Translations under genes and position numbers: made by a program | Notes under the pieces: model-generated | Told to the model about the DNA's origin: nothing | Seen by the model: only the letters and a program-made list of their open reading frames with translations | Database searches by the model: none | Shown: piece after piece, positions 1-7,903 of the stretch | Numbering within the stretch: position 1 is the stretch's first letter | How the letters are laid out: each line of letters starts with the position of its first letter | From: an uncultured Eubacteriales bacterium | Lineage (GTDB): Bacteria; Bacillota; Clostridia; Oscillospirales; Oscillospiraceae | Assembly: GCA_900549645.1 (NCBI GenBank) | Contig: URPD01000051.1 | Location: 1 to 13,767, forward strand | Direction: 5' to 3' | DNA: 13,767 nucleotides

Positions 1-197
1 CCGGCCTTGTAGGAGACGATCATGGTCACGGGGCCGTCGGGAGCCCAGCCGGTGGTTTCGGCAGAGGAGCCGTCTCCGGCAGCGGGAGCCTCGGTAGCGT
101 CGGCGGCAGGAGCCGCGGGAGCTTCCGCAGTGCTGCCGCAGGCGCACAGTGCGAACACCATGCACAGGGCAAGAATCAGTGCAAGATACTTTTTCAT
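1..197 (-). CDS. TctC-like tripartite tricarboxylate transporter substrate-binding lipoprotein (N-terminus only)
   Basis: Only the first 65 codons are in the window; the gene continues past the left edge. It begins MKKYLALILALC and has a lipoprotein signal peptide with lipobox L-C-A-C, so the predicted lipidated residue is C20. A low-complexity Ala/Pro/Glu/Ser linker follows (about residues 21-48), then the start of a folded domain reading GWAPDGPVTMIVSYKAG. That resembles the first beta strand of TctC/Bug-type solute-binding proteins, which bind carboxylates outside the cell and pass them to TctAB membrane proteins. ATG at 197 is preceded by a strong AAAGGAGG at 207-214, nine bases upstream. 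Signal peptide and linker are seen directly. The TctC assignment rests on about 17 residues and is an inference; another class of binding protein is possible. Confidence 0.65.
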   Translation of the reverse strand, partial: MKKYLALILALCMVFALCACGSTAEAPAAPAADATEAPAAGDGSSAETTGWAPDGPVTMIVSYKA

Positions 198-247
198 TTG
201 TGTTTTCCTCCTTTTGAAATTGGCAATCTATACAAGAAAGCATGTGC

Positions 248-277
248 ATATTACCACCGTACGCACAGATTGTTCAA
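248..277 (-). promoter_or_regulatory. Candidate sigma-A promoter for the TctC-like gene
   Basis: On the minus strand TTGAAC (277-272) is separated by 18 bp from TAATAT (253-248), upstream of the lipoprotein gene. The -35 overlaps one copy of a direct repeat CAATACTT at 275-282 and 285-292. Confidence 0.45.
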
Positions 278-292
278 TACTTATCAATACTT
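275..292. promoter_or_regulatory. Direct repeat CAATACTT with a 10-bp period (candidate regulator site)
   Basis: Two exact copies of the 8-mer CAATACTT (275-282 and 285-292) are separated by AT, giving a 10-bp period, about one helical turn. They touch the proposed -35 of the minus-strand lipoprotein gene. Tandem half-sites about one turn apart are typical of OmpR-type response regulators, which often control tricarboxylate transporters. The regulator itself is not in the window, so the function is inference. Confidence 0.35.
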
Positions 293-293
293 C

Positions 294-323
294 TTGACGG
301 GCACTTTACAAAGTGTTCAAAAT
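294..323 (+). promoter_or_regulatory. Weak sigma-A-like promoter with an inverted repeat in its spacer
   Basis: TTGACG (294-299), an 18-bp spacer and CAAAAT (318-323) form a weak candidate promoter reading toward the M14 peptidase gene. An inverted repeat CACTTT-AC-AAAGTG (302-315) fills most of the spacer, where a repressor would block RNA polymerase. It may instead serve the divergent gene. Confidence 0.25.
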
Positions 324-345
324 TTTTAACGCCGCCTTTACGCCG

Positions 346-374
346 ACATATATCGGCTGCTGACCGCATATACT
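346..374 (+). promoter_or_regulatory. Candidate sigma-E (mother-cell sporulation) promoter
   Basis: ACATATA (346-352), a 14-bp spacer and CATATACT (367-374) resemble the Bacillus sigma-E consensus (KMATATT, 13-15 bp, CATACAHT), with two -35 mismatches and one -10 mismatch. Transcription would start around 381, just ahead of the ribosome binding site of the M14 peptidase gene. A sporulation promoter fits the peptidase family, but the match is by eye. Confidence 0.4.
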
Positions 375-398
375 TTCCGGAAGACAGGGGGGAAAGGT

Positions 399-1670
399 AT
401 GAGAACATTAAAATACGGCAGTATCGGGCCGTCCGTGCAGCTTTTGCAGCTGGGGCTGAACCGCGCGGGCTATGCGCCGCTGGAGACGGACGGGATATTC
501 GGCACCGCGACCATGCAGACCGTCACGCGATTTCAGCAGGCAAACGGACTTCAGGCGGACGGAATCGTCGGCAGCCGGACGCACCGCGCGCTACTGCCGT
601 GGTACACGGGCTATATCCTGCACACCGCGCACCCCGGCGACACGCTTGAGAGCATCGCCGCGATGCATTCCGCGTCGCCCGCGGCGATCGCGCTCGCAAA
701 TCCCGGCGTGCAGATGCCGCAGCCGGGGACTCAGCTTGTCGTGCCCTTGCCGTTCGACGTTGTGCCGACGGATATCAGATACAGCGCCGCGCTGGTGGGC
801 TACTGCGTGCGCGGCCTTGCGGCGCGGTATCCGTTCATAACGACGGGCGAGATCGGCCGCAGTGTCATGGGCAGACCGCTGTGGAGCCTGAAGCTTGGCC
901 GCGGCGATAATCGTGTGCTGTATAACGCCTCGCACCACGCGAACGAGTGGCTGACGACGCCGGTTCTGCTGAAATTTGCCGAGCAGCTGGCCGCGGCCTA
1001 CGCGAACGCCGGGGACATTTTCGGCCGCAGCGCGGCGGAGATACTGAGCTACGCTTCCATATATATTATCCCCGCCGTGAATCCGGACGGCATTGACCTC
1101 GTCACCGGGGAGCTGGCGCAGGGCGAGCATTTCAACTATGCGCGGAATATCGCGCTCAGGTATCCGCAGTTTCCGTTCCCGTCGGGCTGGAAGGCAAATA
1201 TCCGCGGCGTTGACCTGAACCTCCAGTACCCCGCCGGATGGGAAAACGCAAAGGCGATAAAGTTTGCGCAGGGCGTCACATCCCCGGCTCCGGCGGACTA
1301 TGTAGGCTCCGCGCCGCTCACGGCTCCGGAGAGCCGCGCAATGTACGATTACACGCTTGCGCTCGACCCGGCGCTCACGCTGTCGTATCACAGTCAAGGG
1401 CGCGTGATATACTGGCGCTTTCTGCACTATGAACCCGCGAATTCCCGCGCGATTGCGGAGCTTTTCGCCTCGGTTTCCGGCTATGCCGTCGAGGAGACAC
1501 CATACGCGTCGGGCTTTGCGGGCTATAAGGACTGGTTCATTCAGGACTATGACCGGCCGGGCTATACGATAGAGGTTGGCGAGGGCGTGAACCCGCTGCC
1601 CATCGGCGATTTCCCCGCGATATACCGCGATAACGTCGGTATACTCTCCTATGGCGCGCTTGTCACGTAA
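399..1670 (+). CDS. Peptidoglycan-binding / LysM / M14 metallopeptidase (gamma-D-glutamyl-diamino acid endopeptidase type)
   Basis: This 423-residue protein probably cleaves the D-Glu to diaminopimelate bond of cell-wall peptides. Residues about 8-66 form a PG_binding_1 domain (DGIFGTATMQTVTRFQ and a second DGIVG repeat). Residues about 74-117 form one LysM domain (PGDTLESIA ending in TQLVVP). The rest is an M14 zinc carboxypeptidase fold: zinc ligands H180 and E183 in HHANEW, H331 in SYHSQG, and the catalytic Glu, most likely E392, in YTIEVGEG. NPDG is at 228-231. The motif VDLNLQYPAGWE (271-282) has Leu where pancreatic-type enzymes have the Arg that binds the substrate carboxylate, as expected for the YqgT/ENP1 branch, which is active on peptidoglycan. 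There is no signal peptide, so it probably acts in the mother cell or spore. ATG follows GGGGGGAAAGG. The catalytic class is firm; the exact bond is inferred. Confidence 0.9.
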   Translation: MRTLKYGSIGPSVQLLQLGLNRAGYAPLETDGIFGTATMQTVTRFQQANGLQADGIVGSRTHRALLPWYTGYILHTAHPGDTLESIAAMHSASPAAIALANPGVQMPQPGTQLVVPLPFDVVPTDIRYSAALVGYCVRGLAARYPFITTGEIGRSVMGRPLWSLKLGRGDNRVLYNASHHANEWLTTPVLLKFAEQLAAAYANAGDIFGRSAAEILSYASIYIIPAVNPDGIDLVTGELAQGEHFNYARNIALRYPQFPFPSGWKANIRGVDLNLQYPAGWENAKAIKFAQGVTSPAPADYVGSAPLTAPESRAMYDYTLALDPALTLSYHSQGRVIYWRFLHYEPANSRAIAELFASVSGYAVEETPYASGFAGYKDWFIQDYDRPGYTIEVGEGVNPLPIGDFPAIYRDNVGILSYGALVT

Positions 1671-1691
1671 ATATTAAAATTTTTAAACTAC

Positions 1692-1720
1692 TGTACACAG
1701 AAAAAATTTCCTGCTATAAT
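1692..1720 (+). promoter_or_regulatory. Sigma-A promoter of plsY
   Basis: TGTACA (1692-1697), 17 bp, and TATAAT (1715-1720), the latter preceded by TGC, which makes an extended -10. It lies 38 bp upstream of the plsY start. Confidence 0.8.
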
Positions 1721-1757
1721 AGCTTATACTTTTCCGATAAAGAGGGGGTCGTTCTCT

Positions 1758-2378
1758 TTGACTGTCATCCGCTTCATTCTCGTCATCCTGCTCAGCTATG
1801 TTCTGGGCTGCTCAAACATGGCGCTGTACCTGTCCAAACTGCGCGGCGTTGACATGCGCAAGGGAGGCTCAGGAAATCTCGGCGCGTCGAACGCAATGAT
1901 ACTCATGGGCTGGAAGGCCGGCATCATCGTCGCCGTGCACGATATCGGCAAGGCGGTCGTTGCGGTCGTGCTGGCGAAGCACTTCTGCCCTGGCCTGCCG
2001 CTTATCGGCGCCGCGGCGGGCGTCGCCTGCGTGCTGGGGCACATGTTCCCGTTCTATCTGCGCTTCCGCGGTGGGAAGGGGCTTGCGTCATACCTTGGCA
2101 TGACCATCGCGCTCAACTGGAAATTCGCGCTCATAGTGCTCGCCGTCGTGGCGATCGTGACGCTCATCACGGACTATATCGTCGTCGGCACCGTGACCAC
2201 CGTTATTCTCGTGCCGACCTATTTCGGCATCACGGCGGGGAGTGTGCTGCTCGCGTCCATCCTCTGCGTGGCGACGGTTGCGATAATCATAAAGCATAAG
2301 GAGAATTACGTCCGCATCTTCAACGGCACCGAGATCGGCCTGCGCCGCGCCAACCGCGGCGACGACAGAGTGAAATAG
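1758..2378 (+). CDS. plsY: Glycerol-3-phosphate acyltransferase PlsY
   Basis: This integral membrane enzyme transfers the acyl group from acyl-phosphate (made by PlsX) to glycerol-3-phosphate, giving lysophosphatidic acid, the first committed step of phospholipid synthesis. At 206 residues it has the usual family length. All three family motifs are visible: SGNLGASNAM near residue 38, GHMFPFYLRFRGGKG around residues 96-110, and KHKENYVRIFNGTE near 178-191. Several hydrophobic helices connect them. The start is taken as TTG at 1758, preceded by AGAGGGGG (1741-1748) at a normal distance; I see no in-frame ATG that would keep the first transmembrane helix. It has its own promoter and ends in a terminator shared with convergent asnS, so it appears monocistronic. 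plsX is not in this window. Confidence 0.95.
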   Translation: MTVIRFILVILLSYVLGCSNMALYLSKLRGVDMRKGGSGNLGASNAMILMGWKAGIIVAVHDIGKAVVAVVLAKHFCPGLPLIGAAAGVACVLGHMFPFYLRFRGGKGLASYLGMTIALNWKFALIVLAVVAIVTLITDYIVVGTVTTVILVPTYFGITAGSVLLASILCVATVAIIIKHKENYVRIFNGTEIGLRRANRGDDRVK

Positions 2379-2397
2379 CCCCGCATAAAAGTATATA

Positions 2398-2431
2398 AAA
2401 AAGGACTGTATCGCAAGATACAGTCCTTTTT
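2398..2431. terminator. Bidirectional terminator between plsY and asnS
   Basis: A perfect 15-bp stem (2398-2412 pairing with 2417-2431) closes a GCAA tetraloop. It has an A run at the left and a T run at the right, so it can act as an intrinsic terminator for plsY on the plus strand and asnS on the minus strand. Confidence 0.9.
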
Positions 2432-2443
2432 GCATATCAAAAA

Positions 2444-3838
<1,395 letters not shown>

Positions 3839-3841
3839 AAT

Positions 3842-3873
3842 GGCACCTTTCCTTTCTTTGTGCCGGGCGGCAC
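3842..3873 (-). promoter_or_regulatory. asnS leader: competing short hairpins at the ribosome binding site
   Basis: In the mRNA, GTGCC (3873-3869), GCCC and GGCAC (3864-3860) can form a hairpin. The same GGCAC can instead pair with a second GTGCC (3846-3842) next to the start codon, placing the Shine-Dalgarno region (GGAAAGG) in the loop. The two pairings exclude each other. Stems are only 5 bp, so a regulatory role is speculative. Confidence 0.3.
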
Positions 3874-3890
3874 TCATAATTGTGAATAAT

Positions 3891-3908
3891 ATACGGCATG
3901 TGCCGTAT
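3891..3908. promoter_or_regulatory. 18-bp palindrome at the asnS transcription start
   Basis: ATACGGCA-TG-TGCCGTAT is a perfect 8-2-8 inverted repeat. It begins six bases downstream of the asnS -10 box, so it covers the predicted +1. It could be a repressor operator or a hairpin at the very 5' end of the mRNA. Confidence 0.45.
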
Positions 3909-3914
3909 TTTGTT

Positions 3915-3943
3915 ATTATAAACAGTCCTTGCGGCTTTTGCAA
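3915..3943 (-). promoter_or_regulatory. Sigma-A promoter of asnS
   Basis: On the minus strand TTGCAA (3943-3938), 17 bp, then a consensus TATAAT (3920-3915). The predicted leader is about 70 nt, too short for a T-box. Confidence 0.75.
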
Positions 3944-3993
3944 TATTTTTATAAACTTTTTGCGCGCCCGCTAATGTTGTCCGCCGTTTTGTG

Positions 3994-4022
3994 TTGCGCA
4001 GCAGAACGCTTTGCTATATAAT
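3994..4022 (+). promoter_or_regulatory. Sigma-A promoter of the MscS-type channel gene
   Basis: TTGCGC (3994-3999), 17 bp and TATAAT (4017-4022), about 36 bp ahead of the preferred start codon. It is divergent from the asnS promoter, about 50 bp away. Confidence 0.7.
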
Positions 4023-4057
4023 TATAAGTACTTATCTGATAAGGAGAAATGATCTGC

Positions 4058-4939
4058 ATGAAAAAGAAAAGCTGGGTTTCTCTTATCATATCTGCCGCGG
4101 CGCTTACTGCGCTGCTGGCGCTGGGCTTCGGCAGTGGGGCGTTTCAGATGGAAGCGCTGTCGGTACAGGGCAGGCAGGGGGCGGAGACGCTTCTGCACCT
4201 GCTGACAATGGCGGCGGCGGTACTGCTCGTGGAAAAGCTCGCAGTCGCCATACTCGGACTGCTGCATCCCGCGGGCAGCAGAGCACGCAGTCTGATTACG
4301 CTCAGCATGAGCATACTTCGCTATGCCGCGGCGCTTGTGATACTCTGCTGGGGATTGACGATACTCGGAGTAAATATAATGGCGGTCGTCGCAAGCGTTG
4401 GCGTTCTGGCGCTGATAGTGGGCTTCAGCGCGGAAAGTCTCATTGCGGATATGGTGACGGGGCTGTTCATGCTGTTTGAGAATCAATACAATGTCGGTGA
4501 TATAGTTGAGGTAGGCGGCTTCCGGGGCACCGTTACGAGTATTGGGCTGCGCACCACCTGCATCACGGACTCAAGCGACAATATAAAAATCGTGAACAAT
4601 TCGGATATGCGGAATATTCTGAACCGCTCCGAGCGCAGCTCAAAGGCGGTTGCGGATATCGGAATACCGTATGATACGGATATCGAGAAGCTGGAGACGA
4701 AGCTGCCTGCGCTGTTGGAGAAAATCTTTGAAGCGAACCGCGAGCGGATGAACGCCGTGCCGGTGTATCTCGGAGTGCAGGAGCTTGGCGAATCGGCGGT
4801 TGTCCTGCGCTTCTGCGCAGACGTTACGGAGAAGAACATCTATGCGGCACAGCGCAGTCTGAACAGGGATCTGCTTCTCGGCCTGCGCGGCCTTGGGATA
4901 GAGTGCCCGTTCCCGCAGCTTGACGTACATAGTAAATGA
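4058..4939 (+). CDS. MscS-family small-conductance mechanosensitive channel
   Basis: A 293-residue inner-membrane protein expected to open under membrane tension and release solutes during hypo-osmotic shock. It has an N-terminal hydrophobic segment (about 5-27), a second (about 45-65), and a third pair from about 87 onward. The pore helix and start of the beta domain resemble MscS: VGVLALIVGFSAESLIADMV, then GLFMLFENQYNVGDIVEVGGFRGTV. A cytoplasmic alpha/beta domain follows to the C-terminus. ATG at 4058 (MKKKSW) is preferred because it lies 11 bases after AAGGAG (4041-4046); the ATG at 4049 is only two bases away, too close. The stop codon overlaps the start of the next gene (ATGA), implying coupled translation. 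The family is secure; the conducting properties cannot be judged. Confidence 0.92.
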   Translation: MKKKSWVSLIISAAALTALLALGFGSGAFQMEALSVQGRQGAETLLHLLTMAAAVLLVEKLAVAILGLLHPAGSRARSLITLSMSILRYAAALVILCWGLTILGVNIMAVVASVGVLALIVGFSAESLIADMVTGLFMLFENQYNVGDIVEVGGFRGTVTSIGLRTTCITDSSDNIKIVNNSDMRNILNRSERSSKAVADIGIPYDTDIEKLETKLPALLEKIFEANRERMNAVPVYLGVQELGESAVVLRFCADVTEKNIYAAQRSLNRDLLLGLRGLGIECPFPQLDVHSK

Positions 4940-5838
4940 GCCGCATGAAGAGAAGACAATCCGGAGAGTTTTCGCCGCTTCCTCCTGAGGCCGCGCCGCT
5001 GCCGGACGAATTTAACCGGGGCTGCGCCGATAATACCGCCGCGGCAGGGAAAAAACGGAAGAAATGGGTGTACTATGCCGCGGCCTTTGCGCTGCTTGTA
5101 TGTATACTTGCGCTTGGCGAGGTGAAGCCCGAAACCGAGCCGCCGCTGCCGGAGCCGCCGGCGGCAGAAACCGAAGTGCCCGTGACGGCGTCGCCCGCTC
5201 CCGGCAGCGCCATATATTTTGCGTATATCAACGGCTCATACTGCGTGGCCGACGCCGTGATAGCCGAGCCGCAGAGCGTAAGCACAGTCAGGGTAGAGGC
5301 GATAGACGCGCGGGACGGAGGGGCGTTTGAAGAGTTCATTCTGACGCGGGAAGAGATAGACGCGGGACACTGGTCGGCTTCGTTCCTGTGGACACCGCAG
5401 GATTTCGCGGCCTACGAGAGCAGGTTCGGCGTGGGAGCGCTGCCGATTGTGAAGCTGCGCATGAGCCTTGAGCGGGGCGAGGAGGTCGAAGAATACAGCG
5501 CGGATAAAAGCTGCGGTTCGGGACCGGAGCTGCTCTATGACTTCGACGCTGAGAAGGGGCTATATGGAGTTCGGCTCACGGGCAGCGGCATAGAGAATGC
5601 GGAGCTTGTGTTTATCCTCAACGGAGCCGAACTGCCGGAGGGCAGTGTCGCCGTGACGGACGGAACGGAGGAAATCACCGTTTCACGTCCCGGAGAAGAG
5701 CCGAGCGTGGAGCAGAGGGAATACCGCAAGTTTACCGCAAGTCTGCCCCAAGCGATGCAGGATGGTGACAGTCTATCATTTATACTCAGAATAGAGCTTG
5801 GAGGACATCAATTCGAGTACACAGGAAAAATACTATGA
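4936..5838 (+). CDS. Membrane-anchored protein of unknown function, translationally coupled to the MscS-type channel
   Basis: I do not recognise a family for this 300-residue protein. The N-terminal 43 residues are hydrophilic, with a basic KKRKK just before a single transmembrane helix (about 44-61, WVYYAAAFALLVCILAL). An acidic proline-rich linker (62-90: PETEPPLPEPP and further) follows. The remainder (about 91-300) alternates short hydrophobic and polar stretches as in beta-rich domains. By the positive-inside rule the C-terminal domain is outside the membrane. The ATG overlaps the TGA of the channel gene by four bases and has no clear ribosome binding site of its own, so it is probably made by reinitiation after the channel, possibly in matched amounts. 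A partner role for the channel is inference from this coupling alone. Confidence 0.8.
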   Translation: MSRMKRRQSGEFSPLPPEAAPLPDEFNRGCADNTAAAGKKRKKWVYYAAAFALLVCILALGEVKPETEPPLPEPPAAETEVPVTASPAPGSAIYFAYINGSYCVADAVIAEPQSVSTVRVEAIDARDGGAFEEFILTREEIDAGHWSASFLWTPQDFAAYESRFGVGALPIVKLRMSLERGEEVEEYSADKSCGSGPELLYDFDAEKGLYGVRLTGSGIENAELVFILNGAELPEGSVAVTDGTEEITVSRPGEEPSVEQREYRKFTASLPQAMQDGDSLSFILRIELGGHQFEYTGKIL

Positions 5839-5907
5839 TTTAAGAATTCTTATGTGGCGCAGATTTGCGCAGTGTGTTAAGATATGGAGCAGAAAGGAGA
5901 TATAAAC

Positions 5908-6612
5908 ATGAAAAAGATTATCGCAATTTTGCTTTGCATATCGGCGCTCTTTGCGCTTGGCGCCTGCGGCAGACTGACTGAGGCCAAGAGCGAATCCGTG
6001 AAGCCTGAGGTGTATTTCACCGAGGATAAGAGTGGGACATATACCGATTCCGTCGGCATCGTCTACAACTATTCATATAAAATTCCCGCGTTTTCCGGCG
6101 GGAGCGAGGACGCGGAGCGGATAAACAAATATTTTGACGATACGCTCCGCCCGATAGTCGAGGACGAGCTGGCCGCGATGGAGGAAGAGCTGAGCCTGAC
6201 GACCGGCGAGATAAAGTGCGAGGTGTTTGAAAGCGGCGATGTTACGTCCGTTCTCGTCTCGGTGTACTACCCGAACGACTATATACAGTATTACACCGCG
6301 AGCATGAACACGCGCGAGAACCGCGAGATGAACAACGCCGACATTGCCGCGGCCTACGGTATCGACGAGGTCGACCTGCCGGATAAGCTCCGCGAGGAGG
6401 CGAAGGCGGCGGTCGAGGAATACTATGCCGACTTCGGCGACATCTCAGGCGACGGCTTTGCCGATGTGACCGGCACGCGCGACGAAACTCTTGCCGCGAT
6501 CGGCGGCGACGACTGGGAGCCGACGCTGTTCATAAACGGCGAGGGCAAGGTGTGCATGATAAGCGAGGTCATGTCCCCCGTCGGGAAGTACAACCAGATA
6601 TTCGTGCTGTAA
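5908..6612 (+). CDS. Small secreted lipoprotein, possibly with a DUF4163/DUF3298-like domain
   Basis: A 234-residue predicted lipoprotein. It starts MKKIIAILLC and has lipobox L-G-A-C, lipidated at C20. The body begins near VYFTEDKSGTYTDSVGIVYNYSYKIPAF and includes a helix rich in Asp/Glu (INKYFDDTLRPIVEDELAAMEEEL), then strands with CEVFESGDVTSVLVSVYYPNDYIQYYTASMN. This order, an N-terminal strand with conserved aromatic residues, an INKYF-type helix, and a strand about surface change, resembles DUF4163/DUF3298 domains found in PdaC and RsiV, but I cannot confirm it. ATG at 5908 is chosen because AAAGGAGA (5893-5900) sits seven bases upstream; ATG at 5884 has no such site and would spoil the signal peptide. 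It ends at a strong terminator. Codon use matches neighbouring genes. Confidence 0.85.
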   Translation: MKKIIAILLCISALFALGACGRLTEAKSESVKPEVYFTEDKSGTYTDSVGIVYNYSYKIPAFSGGSEDAERINKYFDDTLRPIVEDELAAMEEELSLTTGEIKCEVFESGDVTSVLVSVYYPNDYIQYYTASMNTRENREMNNADIAAAYGIDEVDLPDKLREEAKAAVEEYYADFGDISGDGFADVTGTRDETLAAIGGDDWEPTLFINGEGKVCMISEVMSPVGKYNQIFVL

Positions 6613-6629
6613 AATTTGAAATCACGCAA

Positions 6630-6659
6630 AAACAGGGACTGCAAACGCAGTCCCTGTTT
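6630..6659. terminator. Bidirectional terminator between the lipoprotein and XRE genes
   Basis: A perfect 13-bp stem (6630-6642 with 6647-6659) with AAAC loop, T-rich flank on the right and A-rich flank on the left. It serves the plus-strand lipoprotein gene and the minus-strand regulator gene. Confidence 0.85.
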
Positions 6660-6663
6660 GATT

Positions 6664-6912
6664 TTATTCGGTTCTTCCGAGCAGCCAGTCAACACTGACG
6701 CTGAGGATGTCGGAAAGCGCCGCAAGCTCAATATCCGTCACCGGGCGCTTCTGCCCCTCAAGCAGCGACAGCGCGGGGACGCTGATATCTATTCCACGCG
6801 TTTGCAGCCGGGCGAGCAGCTCAACCTGCTTCATCCCGCACATCTGCCGCGCCTCGGTCGCTTTTGCGCCGACAAGGTTTCTGCTCCCAAGCTCCAGTCT
6901 GCGTTGCTTCAT
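6664..6912 (-). CDS. Small XRE-family helix-turn-helix regulator
   Basis: An 82-residue DNA-binding protein that is almost only a Cro/C1-type domain. The helix-turn-helix is around residues 18-60: ATEARQMCGMKQVELLARL, then a recognition region around ISVPALSLLEGQ. The last part, TDIELAALSDILSVSVDWLLG, is typical of the C-terminal helices of XRE domains. There is no effector domain, so it probably binds DNA as a dimer and may respond to a partner. It starts three bases after the TGA of the PLP enzyme with no good ribosome binding site of its own, so it is likely co-transcribed and coupled. It could regulate that operon, but no matching operator is obvious. It ends just before a terminator. Confidence 0.85.
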   Translation of the reverse strand: MKQRRLELGSRNLVGAKATEARQMCGMKQVELLARLQTRGIDISVPALSLLEGQKRPVTDIELAALSDILSVSVDWLLGRTE

Positions 6913-6915
6913 GGC

Positions 6916-7872
6916 TCAGCCCAGATCAATGTCTATCGCAAACAAACCGCCCGCGCCGCCGGAGTAGAGGTACAGGACGTTGTCCGTGGGCTTGAATTTG
7001 CCCTCGCGCGCAAGCTTTATCAGCCCCGCGAAGGCTTTGCCGGTGTAGACCGGGTCGAGGAACAGACCCTCGTTCGCGGCCATCATGCGTATCGCGGCGT
7101 TGCCCTCGGCGGAGGGAATCGCATAGCCGGGGCCGCACATGTCGACAAGGTGTACATCCTCGACGGTCGGCACAAAATCAAGCTCCAGAAGCTTGGCGGT
7201 CTCCTGCATAATGCGCGTCGTGATGACGTCAAACGGGTCGCTGTCCACCATCAGGCCGACGGTCTGCGTCTCCGGCATGAACAGCTTCGCGCCCAGCGCG
7301 ACTCCGGCGTGAGTGCCGCCGCTGCCCTCGGCGCAGCAGACATAGTCGAAGTGCAACCCCGTGTCCGCGATCTCCTTCATGCAGTTGACGTAGCCCAGCG
7401 CGCCGATGGCGTTGGAACCGCCGCAGGGAATCTTGTAGTACGGACGCCCAAGAGCCTGCCCGACGCGATCCATTTCGGCGTAGATGTCGTCGCAGCTGTC
7501 GGTGTCCATGAAGCGGACGTCGGTGTCCATGAGGTATTCGAGCAGTTGGTTGCCCTTGCGCTCGGTTACGCCGCGCTTTTTGAGGATCAGTATCGGCGTC
7601 ATGCCCAGCTTCTTCGCGCAGGCCGCCGTGAGCATGGCGTGGTTCGACTGCGCGCCGCCGGTCGTGAAAACAATTTCCGCGCCCTGACGCTTTGCGTCGG
7701 CCAGCAGAAATTCGAGCTTGCGCACCTTGTTGCCGCCGAGACCGATGCCGGTCAGGTCGTCGCGCTTTATATAGACGTTTGTGCCGAGAATACGGCTGAT
7801 GTTTTCAAGCTTCTGAATGGGCGTCGGCAGCACGGCCAACGGTATCCGCGGAAAATCGTTCAAGCTTTTCAT
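6916..7872 (-). CDS. D-cysteine desulfhydrase-like PLP enzyme (ACC deaminase family)
   Basis: A 318-residue cytoplasmic enzyme of the tryptophan synthase beta superfamily. It has the PLP lysine K49 in LGGNKVRKLEF, the QSNH loop (S76, N77) and GSGGTHAG (183-190) for cofactor phosphate binding. Two positions separate true ACC deaminases (Glu and Leu) from D-cysteine desulfhydrases (small hydroxyl residues). Here DPVYTGK has T277 after Y276, and YLYSGG has S304, so the enzyme more likely cleaves D-cysteine to pyruvate, sulfide and ammonia, or acts on a related D-amino acid, than on ACC. ATG at 7872 follows AAGGAG seven bases upstream; the in-frame extension to 7974 reads through the hairpin array and is rejected. 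It is followed by a coupled XRE regulator. Substrate is inferred. Confidence 0.88.
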   Translation of the reverse strand: MKSLNDFPRIPLAVLPTPIQKLENISRILGTNVYIKRDDLTGIGLGGNKVRKLEFLLADAKRQGAEIVFTTGGAQSNHAMLTAACAKKLGMTPILILKKRGVTERKGNQLLEYLMDTDVRFMDTDSCDDIYAEMDRVGQALGRPYYKIPCGGSNAIGALGYVNCMKEIADTGLHFDYVCCAEGSGGTHAGVALGAKLFMPETQTVGLMVDSDPFDVITTRIMQETAKLLELDFVPTVEDVHLVDMCGPGYAIPSAEGNAAIRMMAANEGLFLDPVYTGKAFAGLIKLAREGKFKPTDNVLYLYSGGAGGLFAIDIDLG

Positions 7873-7903
7873 ATCGAGTCTCCTTTTTACAAGTATGAAG
7901 TAT

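Noticed and set aside
3839..3990. A T-box riboswitch ahead of asnS
   Set aside because: The leader is about 70 nt and lacks the conserved AGGGTGG-type antiterminator segment; only small hairpins are present.
5857..5870. Hairpin GCGCA-GATT-TGCGC as a terminator after the channel operon
   Set aside because: The stem is only 5 bp and no T run follows on either strand; a candidate extended -10 (TGTTAAGAT) lies just after it but has no good -35.
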